In this document: one piece after another, positions 6,696 to 10,119 of the stretch | Layout: every line of letters begins with the position of its first letter | How positions within the stretch are numbered: the stretch's first letter is position 1 | Source: Flavobacteriales bacterium | Lineage (GTDB): Bacteria; Bacteroidota; Bacteroidia; Flavobacteriales_D; Sanyastnellaceae | Length of the DNA: 10,119 nucleotides | NCBI GenBank assembly: GCA_028825055.1 | Contig: JAPKAW010000058.1 | Span: 1-10,119, forward strand | Direction of reading: 5' to 3' | The notes under the pieces: model-generated | What the model was told of the DNA's origin: nothing | Database searches by the model: none | The model's input: only the letters and a program-made list of their open reading frames with translations | Translations under genes and position numbers: made by a program

Positions 6696-7715
6696 ATGGA
6701 CGCCAGACAAGCTCTTCAACAATGCCGAAATTTGACCGCCTTGGTCATCGGAGATGTCATGATCGATGCCTACCTCGTTGGTGACGTGAATCGCATTTCT
6801 CCCGAAGCCCCCGTCCCAGTGGTGGATGTCAAATCCCGTGACAGACGATTGGGAGGTGCTGCCAATGTCGCCAAGAACCTTTTGTCCATGGGAGCCTCCG
6901 TCCATCTAGCCTCCGTCATTGGAACGGATGAAGCGGGCGAGCATTTGCGAAGTTTACTGGATCATCTCAGCATTGGAGACTCCTGTATTGTTACTGATTC
7001 AACGCGACCAACGACCATCAAAACACGCGTCATTAGCAACGGCCAGCAGCTGCTTCGGGTGGACGAAGAAACCGTTCTTCCCATTCACGCTGAAGTCAGT
7101 GCAACGTTAGTCAGTCGGTGCATTCAACTATTCGACACTGCAACCATCGATGTGGTGATTTTTGAAGACTATGATAAAGGGGTGCTCACTCCGGATGGAA
7201 TTGAAGCATTAATTAAAGCGGCTCACCAACGCCATATCCCTGTGACCGTCGACCCCAAATTCAAGCAATTTCATGCATACAAGGGTGTCGATTTGTTCAA
7301 GCCCAATCTGAAAGAACTGCGGGAAGGCTTGAATGCGTTGATTGGAAAGGAAGATGACCAAGCGATTGAAGTAGCCATTGACCAATTGACAGCACTACTA
7401 AATGTGCAGAATACCTTGGTTACACTCAGCGAACGAGGTGTCTGGGTTCATGCACCGAGTCAAGGGGTTTCCCACAAACGGATACCCGCTTTTCAGCGAG
7501 AGATCAACGATGTCAGTGGAGCTGGTGACACTGTAATAGCTGTAGCTTCACTTATGCTTGCATTGAACGTTCCCGCTGACCAGTTGGCTGCTATATCCAA
7601 CTTAGCCGGAGGCCTCGTTTGCGAAAAAGTAGGCGTTGTACCCATCAACAAAGAGCAGCTCATATCGGAATGGGAATCGAATCTCTCTCCGATCCCCTCT
7701 CGACCAAGCGCATGA
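6696..7715 (+). CDS. rfaE1: PfkB-family D-glycero-beta-D-manno-heptose-7-phosphate kinase (RfaE1/HldE kinase domain)
   Basis: This cytoplasmic ribokinase-fold sugar kinase (339 residues) would phosphorylate D-glycero-D-manno-heptose 7-phosphate at C1, a step toward ADP-heptose for lipopolysaccharide core or other surface glycans. The family hallmark GDVNRISPEAPVPVV is present at 29-43, followed by the sugar-binding GGAANVAKNLLSMGA (53-67), FEDYDKGVLTPDG (156-168), VDPKFKQFHAYKGVDLFKPN (185-204) and the PfkB signature NDVSGAGDT (271-279), with Asp278 as catalytic base. The protein ends after the kinase fold, so the nucleotidyltransferase half found in fused HldE is absent and would be a separate gene elsewhere. 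The start follows the family (about 17 residues before VIGDVM). It overlaps the next gene by ATGA at 7712-7715. Substrate assignment is by family; a different sugar phosphate is possible. Confidence 0.9.
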   Translation: MDARQALQQCRNLTALVIGDVMIDAYLVGDVNRISPEAPVPVVDVKSRDRRLGGAANVAKNLLSMGASVHLASVIGTDEAGEHLRSLLDHLSIGDSCIVTDSTRPTTIKTRVISNGQQLLRVDEETVLPIHAEVSATLVSRCIQLFDTATIDVVIFEDYDKGVLTPDGIEALIKAAHQRHIPVTVDPKFKQFHAYKGVDLFKPNLKELREGLNALIGKEDDQAIEVAIDQLTALLNVQNTLVTLSERGVWVHAPSQGVSHKRIPAFQREINDVSGAGDTVIAVASLMLALNVPADQLAAISNLAGGLVCEKVGVVPINKEQLISEWESNLSPIPSRPSA

Positions 7716-9538
7716 ACTTCCAGGAATTCAGAGAACGCGTCAATGTCTTTTTGTACAGCTCCAAAGGGCAAGCCCTCTCAATACTAAAAATTCTCAACCT
7801 CCTCGTTTCTTCCTCGACACTTGTCGTTTTAGCTATGTACTATGGCTTTCCCAATGACAGCGAAACAGCAACGTTGCTTCTCTCCTGGGTCAAAACATCG
7901 TTCTTCTTTTACGTTTTTCAGTACGTCACCAAGGTGCTGTATGAGTTTCATCCAATACAATTCATTCGAAAAACATGGTTTGAATGTTTGGTGATGAGCA
8001 TCCTCGTCATTGAAGGAAGTAGCGACCTGTTGACAGGAAAACTGTTTATAGGAGGTTTCATTCAGGGCCTCGGATTCGGTTCGATTCAGGATATTTACAC
8101 CCTGTTTATTCAAGGATATTTCTTTACGGTTGTCGCAGCTGAACTTTTAAGGCAGGGCCATGTTTTGCCTCGTTTTCGTTTGAATCCTGCATTGATCTTT
8201 ATCCTGAGCTTTTTTGGGATTATCACCATTGGCACCGTGCTCCTGATGCTACCTGAAATGACGGTCGCGGCCAACAGCATGGCGTTCATTGATGCCCTAT
8301 TCACTTCCACAAGCGCCACGTGTGTCACGGGGTTGATGGTTGAAGATGCCGCTACTTTTTTCACATTCAAAGGCCAAGTTGTCCTATTGCTACTCATCCA
8401 ATTGGGCGGGTTGAATTTGATCGCATTCGGCTCTTTCCTCATGCTCGCTGCACGATTTGGACTCGGCGTGAAGCAACATGATGTTATTGAAGATTTTGTG
8501 CATCGAGACAATTACAATTCGGGATCAAGCATGCTGAACAAAGTGCTCCTTTGGTGCTTGGGCATCGAAGTGATTGGAGCTTTGGCCTTGTATTTATCTT
8601 GGGGACCCGGCGTGACTTTCCAACACAGTGGTAGCTCTATTTTTCTTTCTGTTTTCCACTCCATTTCGGCCTTCAATAGCGCCGGTATCACACTTTTTAC
8701 CGACGGCTTTGTCAATCAATCAGTCGTCCAAAACTGGTCCGTTCATTGGATCATCACCTTTTTGGTTTTCTTTGGAGCGTTGGGCATGGTCGCCATATTT
8801 GATTTGTTTGATCCATCGAGGCTCAGAGAACGCATGGCTCAACCTTGGAAGAAAATTGAATTTGCTACTAAAATCGCGCTTTATTTCTCCATAGGCCTGG
8901 TCGCTTTTGGCGCTGCTGGTTTTTGGCTTTTAGAGTATGAAAATACGCTGAGTGGCATGAGTTATTTTGGACAGTTTACCACAGCAATTTTTCAAAGCAC
9001 AACGAGAACGAGTGGATTCAGCACAGTAAACATTGGCACGGTTGGTATCCCGATGTTGTTCTTATTCATCATTTTAATGTTTATAGGCTCATCCTCTAGC
9101 TCCACTGGTGGAGGCATTAAAACATCAACGTTCGCTATTGTATTAGCCGATGTTTGGCGAACCATTCGAAGTTTGGATCACGTCCAATTGTTCCAGCGAA
9201 CCATTCCAGAAATCCTACGGTCTAGGGCTTACAGTGTCTTGCTCTTTTTCTTAGCAGGAAACACCATCGCCATTTTTCTGTTAACCATTACTGAAACGTC
9301 AATTTTAGAAATGCCTGATCGCGGAATATTGGATCTTATTTTCGAAGAAATCAGTGCCTTTGGTACCGTTGGGTTGAGCACAGGGATAACTCCAATGCTG
9401 AGCAATGCGGGAAAGGTGATTGTCATTTTGAGCATGTTTATCGGTCGTGTCGGCACCCTCACCGTTGCGTTTGCGTTGGGAGGCAAGTACATTAAACGTC
9501 ACATTAAATACCCCGCAGGCCACACCATGGTTGGCTAA
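7712..9538 (+). CDS. trkH: TrkH/KtrB-family potassium transporter subunit
   Basis: An inner-membrane K+ uptake protein of 608 residues. The KtrB-like core starts near residue 157 (LNPALIFILSFFGIITIGT). All four pore loops with filter glycines are visible: STSATCVTGL (Gly207), HSISAFNSAGITLF (Gly325), TTRTSGFSTV (Gly435) and SAFGTVGLSTGIT (Gly554). The intramembrane gate-loop region is SSSSSTGGGIKTST (460-473). About 155 residues precede the core and include several hydrophobic stretches (near 24-43, 55-75, 88-102, 111-143), an N-terminal membrane extension I associate with Bacteroidota TrkH proteins. The frame is open from 7619, but the ATG at 7712 is preferred: it overlaps the kinase stop as ATGA, and the upstream residues are polar and lie inside the kinase gene. 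No TrkA/KtrA gating subunit is in the window. Confidence 0.95.
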   Translation: MNFQEFRERVNVFLYSSKGQALSILKILNLLVSSSTLVVLAMYYGFPNDSETATLLLSWVKTSFFFYVFQYVTKVLYEFHPIQFIRKTWFECLVMSILVIEGSSDLLTGKLFIGGFIQGLGFGSIQDIYTLFIQGYFFTVVAAELLRQGHVLPRFRLNPALIFILSFFGIITIGTVLLMLPEMTVAANSMAFIDALFTSTSATCVTGLMVEDAATFFTFKGQVVLLLLIQLGGLNLIAFGSFLMLAARFGLGVKQHDVIEDFVHRDNYNSGSSMLNKVLLWCLGIEVIGALALYLSWGPGVTFQHSGSSIFLSVFHSISAFNSAGITLFTDGFVNQSVVQNWSVHWIITFLVFFGALGMVAIFDLFDPSRLRERMAQPWKKIEFATKIALYFSIGLVAFGAAGFWLLEYENTLSGMSYFGQFTTAIFQSTTRTSGFSTVNIGTVGIPMLFLFIILMFIGSSSSSTGGGIKTSTFAIVLADVWRTIRSLDHVQLFQRTIPEILRSRAYSVLLFFLAGNTIAIFLLTITETSILEMPDRGILDLIFEEISAFGTVGLSTGITPMLSNAGKVIVILSMFIGRVGTLTVAFALGGKYIKRHIKYPAGHTMVG

Positions 9539-9546
9539 TTCACTGA

Positions 9547-10119
9547 ATGGGAACACGAGTCACTCCTTACACTTCTGCGGACGCCGAGTCCAAAAAGCAG
9601 CAAGTCGCGCGCATGTTTGACAACATTGCTCATAGCTATGACTTTCTCAACCACCTCTTTTCTTTTGGAATTGACGTGCTTTGGAGAAAGCGCTCTATCC
9701 GAATACTCAAGCAATATTGGAGTGGCCGCACGGGGCCCTTCAGACTGATGGACATGGCAACTGGCACAGCAGACTTTGCCATTGAGGCCTTGCGGATGAA
9801 GTTATTAGATACGCGAGTAACGGGTGTAGACATCTCACCTGGCATGTTAGAAGTTGGCCGTAAAAAAGTTGCTAAACGAGGGTGGGATGACCGCATAGAA
9901 CTCGTCGAAGGGGATAGCGCTGATCTCCCATTCGAAGAAGGGACATTTGATGCCTACACGGTCGCGTTTGGCGTAAGGAATTTTGAAAATCTAGATCAGG
10001 GCATGAGGGAAATGTTTCGTGTACTCAAACCTGGTGGAATGGGGCTTGTTTTGGAATTTTCCAAGCCGAAGGCATTTCCAATGAAGCAGTTTTTTGGATT
10101 GTACTTCAAGTTCATCATG
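9547..10119 (+). CDS. menG: Demethylmenaquinone methyltransferase MenG/UbiE, 3' end outside window
   Basis: This SAM-dependent methyltransferase catalyses the last step of menaquinone synthesis (methylation of demethylmenaquinone) at the membrane surface. The visible part is 191 codons, open to the right edge. Near the N-terminus it has MFDNIAHSYDFLNHLFSFG (23-41), matching the first UbiE signature region. SAM motif I is LMDMATGTADFAIE (67-80), with Ala75 where many homologues have Gly. VTGVDISPGML (91-101) carries acidic Asp95 for the SAM ribose, and GDSADLPFEEGTFDAY (122-137) and FGVRNFENL (141-149) follow. The second signature, RVLKPGGMGLVLEFS (158-172), is complete. Bacteroidota normally use menaquinone, so menG is preferred over ubiE. 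It starts 8 bases after the trkH stop; TAATTCACTGAATG shows no Shine-Dalgarno. It is the last visible gene of the cluster. Confidence 0.94.
   Translation, partial: MGTRVTPYTSADAESKKQQVARMFDNIAHSYDFLNHLFSFGIDVLWRKRSIRILKQYWSGRTGPFRLMDMATGTADFAIEALRMKLLDTRVTGVDISPGMLEVGRKKVAKRGWDDRIELVEGDSADLPFEEGTFDAYTVAFGVRNFENLDQGMREMFRVLKPGGMGLVLEFSKPKAFPMKQFFGLYFKFIM

Noticed and set aside
7619..7711. Upstream extension of TrkH from an earlier in-frame start
   Set aside because: It lies inside the kinase gene, encodes polar residues without family resemblance, and would cause a 97-base overlap, whereas the ATG at 7712 gives a standard ATGA junction.
1..10119. Mobile elements, CRISPR arrays, RNA genes, riboswitches or a defence/toxin cluster
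   Set aside because: Gene density leaves almost no unexplained space (the largest gap is 99 bases). I saw no direct-repeat array, transposase, integrase, tRNA cloverleaf or nuclease/NTPase pair.

Overview
The window comes from a free-living, Gram-negative-type member of the Bacteroidota, most likely the Flavobacteriia. Three things support this. RecR, the sodium:solute symporter and the aminotransferase all closely resemble the flavobacterial versions as I remember them. Several gaps carry the Bacteroidota sigma factor -7 element TAnnTTTG. Shine-Dalgarno sequences are weak or absent. Base composition is moderate (mid to high 40s percent GC by eye) and even, with no island, insertion sequence, tRNA, rRNA or CRISPR array.

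The layout is two divergent transcription units meeting in a 35-base gap at 3836-3870. The left unit, on the minus strand, reads recR (3835-3215), then a large membrane glycosyltransferase (3140-1158), then the E2 acyltransferase of a 2-oxo acid dehydrogenase complex (1171 to beyond the left edge). The E2 start lies inside the glycosyltransferase 3' end.

The right unit, on the plus strand, reads a sodium:solute symporter (3871-5376), a 99-base gap with a good Bacteroidota-type promoter, then four tightly packed genes. These are a class I aminotransferase (5476-6672), a RfaE1-type heptose-phosphate kinase (6696-7715), a TrkH/KtrB potassium transporter (7712-9538) and the menaquinone methyltransferase MenG (9547 to beyond the right edge). 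Gaps within this cluster are 23, -4 and 8 bases.

The genes are mostly housekeeping: recombinational repair, keto-acid oxidation, amino acid metabolism, envelope sugar synthesis, ion transport and respiratory quinone synthesis. They look like a typical mixed-function Bacteroidota gene cluster, not one pathway. The most unusual item is the 660-residue glycosyltransferase. After its GT2 domain it carries what looks like a whole WbaP/WcaJ-type sugar-phosphate transferase architecture (four membrane helices, a Rossmann-like domain, a membrane-entry helix) from which the catalytic core is missing. A second theme is TAnnTTTG-like boxes ending only 4-5 bases before start codons, which would give leaderless or nearly leaderless mRNAs. 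I see no clear undescribed system such as a defence island or mobile element.
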